Both the position numbers and the translations under genes were made by a program. Below are positions 1 through 8,720 of a DNA stretch of 64,000 bases, in pieces. Numbering within the stretch: position 1 is the stretch's first letter; each line of letters begins with the position of its first letter. The notes beneath the pieces are model-generated. The model made no database searches. It worked only from the letters and a program-made list of their open reading frames with translations, and was not told where the DNA came from. Source of the stretch: JAGQKC01 sp965223675 (lineage in GTDB: Bacteria; Nitrospirota; Nitrospiria; Nitrospirales; UBA8639); assembly GCA_965223675.1 (NCBI GenBank), contig OZ245013.1, forward strand, positions 3,658,001-3,722,000, in the 5' to 3' direction.

Positions 1-523
1 GCACGAAATTCGAGTTCTACCGAATTCTCAATGTTTCCGGCTAACCCATTGTTCTGACACAGCGCGATGAACCATTACAGGTGTTGAAAGATCCTGAGTA
101 CGGCTCTTGTAATCACGGGCAACGAGCCTGAAGAATGCTGCTGGCAGCTTTTTTCAACAGATCCATGATTTGTTGTGTGTGAGCAGGCCTATTCACGCGC
201 AAGTTGGAACCTATTCGAGTACAGTCGGTTAATGAGTTTCATTCTGGAACACAAATTTTTGACGATGACGAAATTGGATAGATCATTAGTCTCGTGAGGC
301 GTGCAACAAAAATTTTGCTATTTGGAGAGCATTTCACTATCAAAGAAGAATTTTTTATTTGCAAGATGCTACTCATCTGGTATACCTTAGGGGGTTTTTT
401 CTCACCTGACAGTCTATTTGTAATCTGACTACTGAAATTTTCGAGGTGGCTCGAGCAAATGTCCCTCGATGTCACTCTTCTAATGATGAGGGATTCTCAA
501 TGATGAGAAAGGATGTTTAAAGA
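1..523. other. Intergenic region upstream of desaturase
   Basis: I see no gene that can be supported here; the short reverse ORF at 239-475 has no family resemblance. A stretch at 73-105 (ATTACAGGTGTTG, then GAGTACGG) resembles the core of the 92-bp repeats found at 47.8 and 59.6 kb, but no regular second unit follows, so the match is only suggestive. The ribosome-binding site of the desaturase (GAGAAAGG) lies at 505-512. Confidence 0.5.
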
Positions 524-1513
524 ATGTCTGAAAAATCGAATTTCGTACTAAAGACTTGGAATGTGATCAGGCGTTGGTTTGATACTCATCATGTAGAGGC
601 TAGCGCAGCGCCTGATCAAGATAGTCGTGCAATGGATCGGATGCGCACTCTCCCGTTTTTCGCATTGCATGCTTCTGTCCTGGCTGTACTTTGGGTTGGC
701 TGGAGCCCGGTTGCCGTCATCATGGCTGTTTTGCTTTACGGTATTCGAATGTTTGCGATTACAGGTTTCTACCATCGATATTTCTCGCATCGCACTTTTC
801 GTACTTCACGAGTCATGCAGTTCGTGTTCGCGATACTTGGTGCAAGTGCTGTACAACGTGGCCCATTGTGGTGGGCTTCAAACCACCGTATTCACCATGC
901 ACGATCAGATCAACCGACAGACGTCCATTCTCCTGTCCATCATGGATTTTGGTGGAGCCATTTAGGCTGGGTGTTGTCACATCAACAAGGGACGACAAAG
1001 CTGAAACGAATTAAAGATTTTGCACAGTATCCCGAATTGCGGTTCTTGGATAGATTCGATGTACTCGTCCCTTTTGTTTTTGCGGTGAGTGTGTTTTTAT
1101 TTGGGTCATGGTTAGGGAGTTTTCATCCAGAGTTAGGGACAAATGGATGGCAGATGTTGGTTTGGGGTTTTGTCATCTCTACCGTAGCGTTGTATCACGG
1201 TACCTTTACGATCAATTCGTTATCTCATATTTTTGGAACTCGACGTTTTGTCACAACCGACAATAGCCGGAACAACTTTCTATTGGCTATTCTGACCTTA
1301 GGTGAAGGGTGGCATAATAATCATCATCGGTATCCCAGCTCTACCAGACAAGGCTTCTTTTGGTGGGAAATCGATGTCACGTATTATCTGCTCCGGGGTC
1401 TTGAGCTATGTGGGATTATTTGGGATATCCGACATGTCCCGGCGTCGGTGTTAGCTGAAGAGAGGACGAATCGTCATGATCAGGATTCGACTCCGCGTAA
1501 GATTGCAGTATAA
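524..1513 (+). CDS. Acyl-CoA/acyl-lipid fatty acid desaturase
   Basis: This 329-residue integral membrane di-iron enzyme should introduce a double bond into fatty acyl chains and so adjust membrane fluidity. The three histidine boxes of the stearoyl-CoA/delta-9 desaturase family are all visible: HRYFSH at residues 84-89, HRIHH at 121-125 and HNNHH at 264-268, with the accessory NSLSH at 231-235. Hydrophobic segments lie at about 44-80, 97-112, 180-198 and 208-228. The ATG is preceded by GAGAAAGG at a suitable distance. The length is normal for bacterial members. The gene stands alone; the redox partner is not nearby. Substrate and regiospecificity cannot be read from the sequence. Confidence 0.93.
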   Translation: MSEKSNFVLKTWNVIRRWFDTHHVEASAAPDQDSRAMDRMRTLPFFALHASVLAVLWVGWSPVAVIMAVLLYGIRMFAITGFYHRYFSHRTFRTSRVMQFVFAILGASAVQRGPLWWASNHRIHHARSDQPTDVHSPVHHGFWWSHLGWVLSHQQGTTKLKRIKDFAQYPELRFLDRFDVLVPFVFAVSVFLFGSWLGSFHPELGTNGWQMLVWGFVISTVALYHGTFTINSLSHIFGTRRFVTTDNSRNNFLLAILTLGEGWHNNHHRYPSSTRQGFFWWEIDVTYYLLRGLELCGIIWDIRHVPASVLAEERTNRHDQDSTPRKIAV

Positions 1514-1814
1514 CCCCAGGAGGGAAGGACAGTAGAATACGTCTTCGGTCTATCGAATATTGCGTAAGATAATCATCAAGCCCTCACCTTCACGACATGC
1601 TACCTTAAAGTTGGGCACATCCGGCACATCCAAAGTGCCTTACAGTGAACGTAGCTCCCAAGCATTTCATTGAATTCAGTTGTTCTCCTGAGCGTGTGTT
1701 GAAAGACATAATAAATTCTTGCTATAACGGAAAAATTCATGTTCATGGTTGACGTACAAGCCAGGAACGCTTTATCTACTTACTGTATTACCCCCTCGGA
1801 ATTTTGGAGACAGT

Positions 1815-2090
1815 ATGAATAAATTTTCGCTTATCCTCGTGACCTTAGTGTTTTCGTTTGCCAGTGTTTCTGCTATAACGTATGCGGGTGACACGGCAGC
1901 CAAGATTGAATCTATGAAAGGTGAAGCCAAAGCCAAGGCTGCAGAAACAAAAGGGGAAATCAATGCTCAAATTGAAGAGGCCAAAGGTAATGAAATGAAG
2001 GCCACTATGGAAAGAGCTAAGGGAAAAACCAAAGCAGCGTTTGAACGAGCTAAAGGTAAAATTAATGAACTGAAAGCGGGAGCAGAATAA
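1815..2090 (+). CDS. Small exported lysine/alanine-rich helical protein
   Basis: The gene encodes 91 residues: a signal peptide of about 24 residues followed by a mature part made almost wholly of Lys, Glu and Ala. Near-repeats of about 11 residues (KGEAKAKAAET, AKGKTKAAFER, AKGKINELKAG) predict one long amphipathic helix, as in apolipoprotein- or LEA-like stress proteins. I do not recognise a named family. I chose this start rather than an in-frame upstream ATG at 1749 because TTGGAGA sits just before it and the signal peptide then begins properly. About 300 bp without a gene precede it, and a strong terminator follows, so it is probably monocistronic. A periplasmic protective or envelope-binding role is inference. 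Confidence 0.75.
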   Translation: MNKFSLILVTLVFSFASVSAITYAGDTAAKIESMKGEAKAKAAETKGEINAQIEEAKGNEMKATMERAKGKTKAAFERAKGKINELKAGAE

Positions 2091-2136
2091 AGGTGCTTTG
2101 ATCCTGTTCACTTGCTGAAAGTTTGGTATTTTGAAA

Positions 2137-2187
2137 GAGGCTCCTTCGCAGGTCGGTTTGCTGACCAGGCGGAGGAGCTCTTTTTTT
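2137..2187 (+). terminator. Rho-independent terminator of the small exported protein gene
   Basis: An imperfect hairpin pairs GAGGCTCCTTCGC-AGGTC with GACCAGGCGGAGGAGCTC around a TTTG-type loop and runs straight into seven T residues (2181-2187). It lies 47 bp after the stop codon. Confidence 0.85.
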
Positions 2188-2242
2188 AAGGTGTGAGATT
2201 GGTCACGACAACATCGTAACTATTCGGACATAGGCATGAGAA

Positions 2243-3178
2243 TTAATGGAAAAAAGAAAGATAAACGGTGTCAGCTTTCTTCTTAATCCATGGAAAGCGA
2301 TATAAGGTTCGAACCTGGCTGGAGTACTGCCCAAGATTAGCCTGTTGCCAGAGGCCATTTTCAAAATATTCTTCATTCTCTTCGTCGTTGACAAATCCGG
2401 AGAAGGTTTTTTCTGAAAAAAAATTGACGGCCCAACTATTCGTCCATGTCGGTTGACACTGTTGAACATAGTCATCGACCTGATAGAGAAGAGATTGGAC
2501 ATGCTTAAGATTCGCGATGACACGTTCAGTCGTGTAGAGAAATAACACTTCATCATCTTTGGGAATGCTAATGAGGCCGATGGTCTTTTCAAGTTTGAGA
2601 CAAGCCTGCGTATTTATGGAATATACATCTGGTTTGCCGGGATCTTTTTGAGGAATCGTAATAGAATGCTGAGCGTTTTTTTTACAGACAAACTTTAACG
2701 AAGGTGGGGGACAGTCCCAATGCAGCTGCACGCCATAGTGATTAATGTCTGATAACAGTGAAGGAAGACGGAGATTTAAATTAATCTTATCTTGTATAGA
2801 TTCTCCAGGAAGAAGTTTGACTTCGTGAGACCCAATTTCCCAACGAGGATAACGTTGTTGAAGAGGACTTGTCTGGCGATCGAGTCGGTGAGCCAATAAC
2901 CACTTAGAATCATTCGGAGGATTCCAGGGCAAGTCGTGTACATCGACGGTAAGGGGCTTCTGACTGGTATTTGTGAGATGGATGTGTAGCTCATACTGCT
3001 GCTCTTTTGGATTTTTTAAAAACACTTCCATCGCCAATGGCAACCGAGATTCTAAAGCAGGGCCAATGGCTGTGGTGATTGAAGGCGATAGTAGGACGGC
3101 TATCAACCATAGATAGAGAAAAGAATATAGCCCCCCAAAAGTACTGATTTGAAATGCACTACGATTTTGAAAGAACAT
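2243..3178 (-). CDS. Exported protein of unknown function
   Basis: This 311-residue protein starts with a hydrophobic segment (residues about 14-36) that looks like a signal peptide or membrane anchor. The mature part reads as a beta-rich domain: the stretch around 'HIHLTNTSQKPLTVDVHDLPW' resembles the opening of Ig-like extracytoplasmic domains. Near the middle are two cysteines (CPPPSLKFVCKK) that could form a disulfide outside the cytoplasm. I do not recognise the family. It lies 83 bp upstream of, and in the same direction as, no other gene; the DUF481 gene behind it on the same strand may share the region but has its own 5' gap. Confidence 0.7.
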   Translation of the reverse strand: MFFQNRSAFQISTFGGLYSFLYLWLIAVLLSPSITTAIGPALESRLPLAMEVFLKNPKEQQYELHIHLTNTSQKPLTVDVHDLPWNPPNDSKWLLAHRLDRQTSPLQQRYPRWEIGSHEVKLLPGESIQDKINLNLRLPSLLSDINHYGVQLHWDCPPPSLKFVCKKNAQHSITIPQKDPGKPDVYSINTQACLKLEKTIGLISIPKDDEVLFLYTTERVIANLKHVQSLLYQVDDYVQQCQPTWTNSWAVNFFSEKTFSGFVNDEENEEYFENGLWQQANLGQYSSQVRTLYRFPWIKKKADTVYLSFFH

Positions 3179-3261
3179 CTTATACTTTCCACGAGAAGAA
3201 ATGCTGAAACAGTCTATCGCAGGATGTGACGTTTAAATTCATCTTTTCATGTCCGAGTGCA

Positions 3262-4326
3262 CTAATTTTGGATGTCAAGTCCTATGCCAAAAATTAAGGC
3301 TTCATCAAGTTTTTTGTTCGCAACCAGCGGTTGATTATTAAAACGAATATCATATTCAAAAGTGACAAAGATATACTTTGTCAGCTTAAGCCGTACGCCT
3401 TGATTAGAATTCACACGAAGCGCTGTACTTTCCGGTCCAAAATCTTGAAAACCTTGCTGGTCAAGAAAGACTTCAACCCCATTAGTGATAATCCAGTATT
3501 TCCAGTTTATGCCCCAAAACACGGTTGGATTCTGTATTGTCGGTCTGAACTTAAAGTCTTGGTGTACAAATCCTGGCCCTCCCACAAAAGCCAATGTATG
3601 TTCTTCATTATCAAAAAACTGATACCCGAGACCTACTGTGGTCGAGCTTCTCAGGGTTAAGTTTTGGAATGAGTCTTGTTCGAACAATTCGTCAATGTTA
3701 AGAAAGACGTTGTCAGAGATAAAATAATCGTAGTTGAGATTTCCTCTGGCATTTCTGGCTGTGACGATTTGATCAGACTCACCATAATTATATCGGCCCC
3801 CAAACCCTACGCGATGAGTTTTATAGAACCGAAGCGTCCAATCTGCTGAGGCATTGACCGCTTGGGTCGAAGAATTACCAGCCGTTCGATTCCCGCCTAA
3901 CGACGTGTTTCCGTCGTACCGAAATGCTGGAAGCGGATTGATGGCGGATATTGTGGCTAAGGATATTTTTCGAACTGGTTTTTCTTTTATTTCAGGAGCC
4001 ACAACCTCTTCTGGGTCTTCCATGATTAACTCTTCTGGTTCGGAAGATTTCACAATTCCTCGTAATCGCGATCCATCATGCAATTCTATGGTAACGGGAC
4101 TTGTCGAAGAAAAACTCTCTATGACATTCCAGTTAAGCCGAATCTCTCCACCATAAGACGTTGTCAGGACAAGAGACTCTTCTTCCATCCTCACAATGGT
4201 TCCCGTAATGCGATCTCCATTCGTTAATTGAACTTCATCAGCCCACACGAGATCAGTATGACCGAGTGTCATAGCCAATAATGACATGAATAATCCGATC
4301 GGCCACAACCATCGTAGTAGTATCAT
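3262..4326 (-). CDS. DUF481 family outer-membrane beta-barrel protein
   Basis: The 354-residue product has a signal peptide of about 29 residues (ending near VWADE), an N-terminal SH3-like/LSm-like part (VQLTNGDRITGTIVRMEE, then a second copy VTIELHDGSRLRGIVKS) and a C-terminal barrel of alternating strands typical of DUF481, the family of the salt-induced protein YdiY. The two short repeats at about residues 32-55 and 77-94 resemble the PDZ-like or Hfq-fold 'LxxGDxxxGxI' units often seen before DUF481 barrels. Its function in the family is not established. It is transcribed alone; a gap of about 80 bp separates it from the next gene on the strand. Confidence 0.82.
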   Translation of the reverse strand: MILLRWLWPIGLFMSLLAMTLGHTDLVWADEVQLTNGDRITGTIVRMEEESLVLTTSYGGEIRLNWNVIESFSSTSPVTIELHDGSRLRGIVKSSEPEELIMEDPEEVVAPEIKEKPVRKISLATISAINPLPAFRYDGNTSLGGNRTAGNSSTQAVNASADWTLRFYKTHRVGFGGRYNYGESDQIVTARNARGNLNYDYFISDNVFLNIDELFEQDSFQNLTLRSSTTVGLGYQFFDNEEHTLAFVGGPGFVHQDFKFRPTIQNPTVFWGINWKYWIITNGVEVFLDQQGFQDFGPESTALRVNSNQGVRLKLTKYIFVTFEYDIRFNNQPLVANKKLDEALIFGIGLDIQN

Positions 4327-5388
4327 GTTGCCCAGATTATTAGCTCACTTCAGAAATTCAACGAACCTTCGTTTCTGTGTGGGCATCAAAGTCACACAAT
4401 ACATGGATTCGATATAACGAACGCGCTTCGTTCTGAGCGCATCTCCCCCTATTGGCCATTTGGGTTCAAAGATTTGTCTGAAGTGTGAAAGGAAGAAGAT
4501 AGATTCTTCGAAAGAATATTAATGGCAATTGTAGTCCGTGTTGGGTCTTAATGCATCCTTTGCCGTGCTTGAGAAGCGTTTCGGGAAGAACCAAGATCAG
4601 AACTATAGTACATTGTCTTGGTCCCTGGATAAAGAGCTATTTGCTATACAGAAATTTCGCCGATCACCACGAGAACTAAAGTCGAGTTATTGGAATTCAT
4701 AATGAGGAGAAAGTGGCACATTAAAAAATAGACATGTATGAAGGGCCGGAAGAGCTGAAGAAATTTACCAATGAGTGTTCTTTCTAATCTGTGTCTGGGC
4801 TGGCAAGATGACATCAGTAGTGTCATCTATAAAATAATTTTGTCGGTCTCGAACTACCTCTGCGGAGCGGAAAAGTCGCTGCGATTATTTTTTGTCCGAG
4901 GCAAGATTTTTCTCATGCCATATTTTCTTCTACATGTTCTTGAGGGAACTATGAGAAAATTTGTTTAGGTTCAAGCTTGGTCCAATCGAAATTTTTGAGG
5001 GGATCGTATGAATGCACCACGTCACGCGATTCTCACCGTGAGACTTCAGAGTCTGGACTGTTTTCTTAGCTCATCCGGTCACTAAATTTGCAGGAAGATC
5101 AAGAGCGAGGGTTAGAGCCCCCTTCCTCACTGAGCATAAGCAGGCTTTAGAGGGACTTTCTAAGCATAAATGATGGTCTTATGAATAGCCTCGAGTCACT
5201 AGAAAGTATCAAGAGCAGAACTTGCTGAAGAAGGAAAAATTGAGGTACGATTTTTGAACCTATTTCACAATATAAATATGTCAAAAGTGTGGATGATTAT
5301 TAATTAATACATGAACTGTCGGAGGCTAAAGTAGAAGGAGCATGCCATTTTTAGAGATGCTTTGGTGAAGAAAAAATCTGAAAAACCC
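4327..5388. other. Gene-poor region between DUF481 gene and SufR-like gene
   Basis: This 1.06-kb stretch holds no ORF with a convincing start, ribosome-binding site or family resemblance. An AT-rich segment at 5260-5310 just upstream of the regulator gene probably contains its promoter. A mini-ORF (MPFLEMLW, 5342-5368), preceded by GAAGGA, overlaps the region before the regulator start; it could be a leader peptide but the evidence is thin. Confidence 0.45.
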
Positions 5389-6060
5389 ATGAGCAACATG
5401 TCAATGATATCAATCAGACAACGAGAAATTCTTGACTTATTAAAAGAACATTATAGTGGCCTCTCTATTCCAAAACTTGAAACCAGCTTGGGTATTAGTC
5501 GGACCGCTATCAATCAGCATTTAACGAACATGGAACGAGATGGTCTCGTTGCCAGGGGGAGTGTTGAAAAAACGGGAGGGCGACCGAGCTATGTGTATTT
5601 AATAACCGAAAAAGGCATTGAGCATTTGCCCAAACAGTATTCATGGTTTTCTGAACTAATGCTTGACTCTCTCAAAGCTAGACTTGGAGGTGAGGGATTA
5701 ACTGATTTTTTACGGGAGTTAGCTGCTGATGTTGGAGAGCAATTGCGTCCTCGGTTGTTAGGAAAATCTCGTGAACAACAGATAGAAGAAGTACGGACAA
5801 TTCTCAATGAATTGGGTTATGAAGCGAGTGTGCTCCCAGCAGCTTCAGGAGAATTTCCAAAGATATCAGCCCAGAATTGTGTCTATCATAAATTGGCCGC
5901 GAAACATCCAGAGGTGTGCCAATTCGACCTAGCTTTGTTGGAAGGACTCTTAGACAATCAAAAGGCTTCCTTAACCGAATGCATGGTGAAGGGAGGGGCA
6001 ATGTGTCAGTTTTGCTTTCAATCCTCCCTGGGAGAGAAATCAGGCCAGAGCAATCCATAA
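5389..6060 (+). CDS. SufR-like iron-sulfur cluster-binding transcriptional regulator
   Basis: The protein of about 223 residues carries an N-terminal winged HTH of the ArsR/DeoR type (QREILDLL... LSIPKLETSLGISRTAINQHLTNMERDGLV) and a C-terminal cysteine-rich part. The cysteines are spaced C-x12-C-x20-C-x7-C-x2-C and resemble those by which SufR repressors bind a [4Fe-4S] cluster. SufR represses the suf Fe-S assembly genes until the cluster is lost. No suf gene is visible in this window, so the targets may lie elsewhere. The start is uncertain: TTG at 5362 and ATG at 5389, 5398 or 5404 are in frame, and none has a good ribosome-binding site; I chose 5389. Confidence 0.78.
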   Translation: MSNMSMISIRQREILDLLKEHYSGLSIPKLETSLGISRTAINQHLTNMERDGLVARGSVEKTGGRPSYVYLITEKGIEHLPKQYSWFSELMLDSLKARLGGEGLTDFLRELAADVGEQLRPRLLGKSREQQIEEVRTILNELGYEASVLPAASGEFPKISAQNCVYHKLAAKHPEVCQFDLALLEGLLDNQKASLTECMVKGGAMCQFCFQSSLGEKSGQSNP

Positions 6061-6406
6061 CACATTGGAGAACTTCGGAGGCTGTAAAGAACATGAGAGT
6101 CACGGTGGCAGATTGTGAGGTCTATAGCATATCCACCTACGTTCCAGTTGAACCATGCGCGGACACGATCATGAAGGGCACCACAGGCTCCTCGACCCAC
6201 ATTCTAGATTGAAGCAGCAAACCAATCGACATGGGGATCAAAGGTGCAAAGCTTTCAGCGCGGGATCGCACGCGTCAAACGAAGGAAGGTGATCCCCACT
6301 TGGCGTAACTTCACACGATTGACGTGTTGAATGACATAGCGAGTATCGGAGCGGAGCCACGAGGGGTGAAATCGATCCGGCATAACTGAATCGGCTATAA
6401 ACCCAC

Positions 6407-6459
6407 TTGGATCTCCTGATGCTTGATGTTGTATATGACGTATTGGATATCAACATTGA
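6407..6459 (+). repeat. Diverged direct repeat, copy 1 (pair with 7694-7751)
   Basis: About 53 bp beginning CTTGGATC and ending with the near-identical block GTATTGGATATCAACATTG recur at 7694-7751. The copies bracket the AAA+ gene at 6515-7342. Adjacent short matches (AGGTGATCCCCACTTGG versus AGGTGATACCCGCTTGG, and TCGTTTCGGTATGACTGAATC versus a close copy at 7958-7976) show that a longer, decayed element is shared by both flanks. Confidence 0.75.
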
Positions 6460-6514
6460 GCACGTTGGCACCATCGTTTCGGTATGACTGAATCGGATAT
6501 GGAAGGGGGCTGCC

Positions 6515-7342
6515 TTAGGAGCGGAGAGGATAATTTGTAGGACTGTGGGTTATCTGATCTATATGAAGGATGTTGCCCTTTGCTAAAATCACCTCTTTTT
6601 CAAGGAAATTTTTCATTTCCGTGATATTTCCTGGCCAGTCGTAGTTTCTAAGCACGTCCAGTGTTTTATCGCTAATTCCATCAATGGTTTTGCCGTATTT
6701 TCCTGCATACATTCCGACAAAATGGTAAACAAACGTCCAAATGTCTTCTGGACGATGTCGAAGCGGGGGGAGGTGGAGAGGGACAACATTGAGTCGATAG
6801 AAAAGTTCTGCGCGAAATCGGCGCGCTGTCACTTCTTCCTGTAAGTTTCGAGCTGTTCCGGCAATAATCCGGATGTGGTCCTCTTTGTCACTATGGGGTT
6901 GATTCAAGGATTCCATTTCTATCGTTAAAAGGGAGCGCAGCAGCCAGGTTTGAGCTTCTGAGCTCAGGGCCCCGACTTCATCAAGATAGAGAGTGCCACC
7001 GTATGTTAAATCGATAGGAGAGTTCCTAGTGTTTGACGACGTCAAACATCCTTCTTGATTACAAAGTTGTAAAGGGCGTTGCGATTCAGTAGGGCAAAAT
7101 TGTGCACAGTGTAATTTGTGAAAAGGGAAACGTTTGCCTGGACTATGGTGGTGCATGCTGCGTGCTAATGTTTCTTTCCCACTGCCTTCTTCTCCTATGA
7201 GCAGGACGCGACAATTAGCCTGGGCGACTAGGCGTGCCTGGTCCAAAAGGTTCTGAAAATTCGTTCCATTCCCTATAAGTGTTTCAAAAGTATGCTCGGG
7301 ATGCAGCCTATGAAGAGAAGGAGCTGTGGTTTGGGTAGGCAT
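6515..7342 (-). CDS. Sigma-54-activator-type AAA+ protein without GAFTGA or DNA-binding domain
   Basis: The 275-residue protein is essentially one AAA+ domain of the NtrC class. Visible are Walker A GEEGSGKE (residues 50-57), Walker B GGTLYLDEV (115-123), the FRAELFYRLNVVPLHLPPLR segment with arginine fingers and the C-terminal DWPGNITEMKNFLE lid. Where the sigma-54-contacting GAFTGA loop should be (98-103) the sequence reads GCLTSS. There is no N-terminal sensor domain and no C-terminal Fis-type HTH. It could hydrolyse ATP but probably cannot remodel sigma-54 holoenzyme in the usual way; a role as a partner or inhibitor of other activators is inference. AAGGA precedes the ATG and a -24/-12 promoter lies upstream. 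Confidence 0.85.
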   Translation of the reverse strand: MPTQTTAPSLHRLHPEHTFETLIGNGTNFQNLLDQARLVAQANCRVLLIGEEGSGKETLARSMHHHSPGKRFPFHKLHCAQFCPTESQRPLQLCNQEGCLTSSNTRNSPIDLTYGGTLYLDEVGALSSEAQTWLLRSLLTIEMESLNQPHSDKEDHIRIIAGTARNLQEEVTARRFRAELFYRLNVVPLHLPPLRHRPEDIWTFVYHFVGMYAGKYGKTIDGISDKTLDVLRNYDWPGNITEMKNFLEKEVILAKGNILHIDQITHSPTNYPLRS

Positions 7343-7385
7343 AAATTAATTCCTTCAGTCGTTTCACAGTACAAGATAATTGAGA

Positions 7386-7402
7386 AGCAACCAAGATGCC
7401 AA
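7386..7402 (-). promoter_or_regulatory. Sigma-54 (-24/-12) promoter of the AAA+ gene
   Basis: On the reverse strand the sequence TTGGCATCTTGGTTGCT matches the consensus TGGCAC-N5-TTGCW, with the GG and GC pairs exactly ten bases apart. Transcription would start near 7375, about 33 bp before the ATG at 7342. The match was found by eye. Confidence 0.72.
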
Positions 7403-8158
7403 TTTCGATAATTCAATTCGTTTAATTGATGTTCTTGTTTTGTTTGGGTTTTTTTTGATTTTGAGAAATGTGAAAATAATGGAACATGTAGGCATACGCC
7501 AGCATCTAGCCATGTATTGAATAAGATATAACGCTGTTGGCTAATGAGAGAGCTAAGTGAAAACGTGTGATGTATCTATGCGCTAAAAGGCAAAGATGTT
7601 GTTTCTATAGCGAATCAAAGCCAATTCCCTATGCGCCATCATGACCTTCTGCGCGGTGTTCAAGACGGCAATCTTTAAAAAGGTGATACCCGCTTGGATC
7701 GACTGACGAATGAGTGATGTTGTGTATAACGTATTGGATATCAACATTGAGCGATAGCCGATTCAATGAACTTCTTCATGTTTGAAATGGGGAATGACGC
7801 AGGACAAGCGTGGCTACCTCTGTGAGCAATATAATAAGTAGGTTGGGGTACTCAACAAAGGGTGCCACCTCATCAGGCTCTCCGATACGGAACCATCGTC
7901 TCCAAGATTCTCTCGATTGGAACGTATTGGGATTCGCTATAAAGTTGGCGTTTTATCGTTTCGGTATCACTGAATCCGCTATAGCACATGCTGAAAAGAC
8001 CTAGCGTTAAGCTTAGGAGCATCAGGAGGCAAGCCATATTTCTTAGGTGAAATAACCTATTTTACTGAAGATCTGTTGAAGGCTTTTGGTGAATTGCCCC
8101 AAGGGTATAGCGATGAGGGTCTGCGAGAGGGAATTGCGTCAGTTGGAGAGGCTGAGCC
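7403..8158. other. Repeat-bearing non-coding DNA
   Basis: No supported gene is present. The second copy of the 53-bp repeat (7694-7751) and several copies of a short motif with the theme TATAGC(C/G)GATTCA occur here (7606, 7753 reverse, 7930, 7969). The texture suggests remains of small non-autonomous elements rather than a decayed protein gene. Confidence 0.5.
7694..7751 (+). repeat. Diverged direct repeat, copy 2 (pair with 6407-6459)
   Basis: This copy shares the block GTATTGGATATCAACATTG and its upstream CTTGGATC with copy 1, with an insertion of a few bases between them. Both copies have the same orientation. Confidence 0.75.
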
Positions 8159-8440
8159 CTAGATTTTGGTCCTTTTCAGATGTCTTGAACTTTTTCTCCA
8201 ATGTGCCGTGCTGGAACGATGTTCTTGATGAGTTCGGGAGGTATTTTCATCGGTTGTTGGTCTGGATTCCCACTCTTGGACCTGCCCTGAAGGTCCACGT
8301 GACCACCAACATGAGAGTACAAACTTTGTGTCAGAACGAGCACTTGTCATGGAAGAGTCCTTTTGTGATTGTGTGAGTAATAGATCATCACCTTCTTGTT
8401 CATTCAGTGATTCTTGAAGCTTCTCTTCCGAACGGTTCAT
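8159..8440 (-). CDS. Doubtful small gene, possibly frameshifted
   Basis: A 93-codon reading frame starts with ATG at 8440 behind GAGGAG and GGAG. The first 40 residues are acidic and hydrophilic (MNRSEEKLQESLNEQEGDD). The rest of this frame is Trp- and Ser-rich and less natural than the neighbouring frame, which from about 8310 reads SHVGGHVDLQGRS...PPELIKNIVPARHIGEKVQDI before a stop. One frameshift would join the two into a protein of about 88 residues. No family is recognised. It may be a pseudogene, a real small protein or chance. Confidence 0.3.
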   Translation of the reverse strand: MNRSEEKLQESLNEQEGDDLLLTQSQKDSSMTSARSDTKFVLSCWWSRGPSGQVQEWESRPTTDENTSRTHQEHRSSTAHWRKSSRHLKRTKI

Positions 8441-8720
8441 TGTCTCCAATTCTCCTCAGTGTGACGAAAAATCATCAGTTATATGGCGTTTTTTGGTCAA
8501 ATTACCAATTTTTCTAAATACAGCAATATTTATACCATCAAAATCATTGAAACGATAATAAGAACAATACAGAAAAAACCTTGGCAATCGGAACATGTAT
8601 TTTAGTCATGCAACGGGCTAAACAGCAGTAAAAGCTATAGGCGCATTACTTAGTGCGTTAAGTTGGGTCTAGAGAGAAGAGATCCTGAAATCCACGAACT
8701 ACACATGTAAGTGAGGGAGC

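Noticed and set aside
1..230. Third 92-bp repeat array upstream of the desaturase
   Set aside because: One core-like match at 73-105, but the next similar segment is about 106 bp away and weak.
4771..4968. 65-codon forward frame in the gap before the SufR-like gene
   Set aside because: No ribosome-binding site, no family resemblance and unusual composition; it looks like chance.
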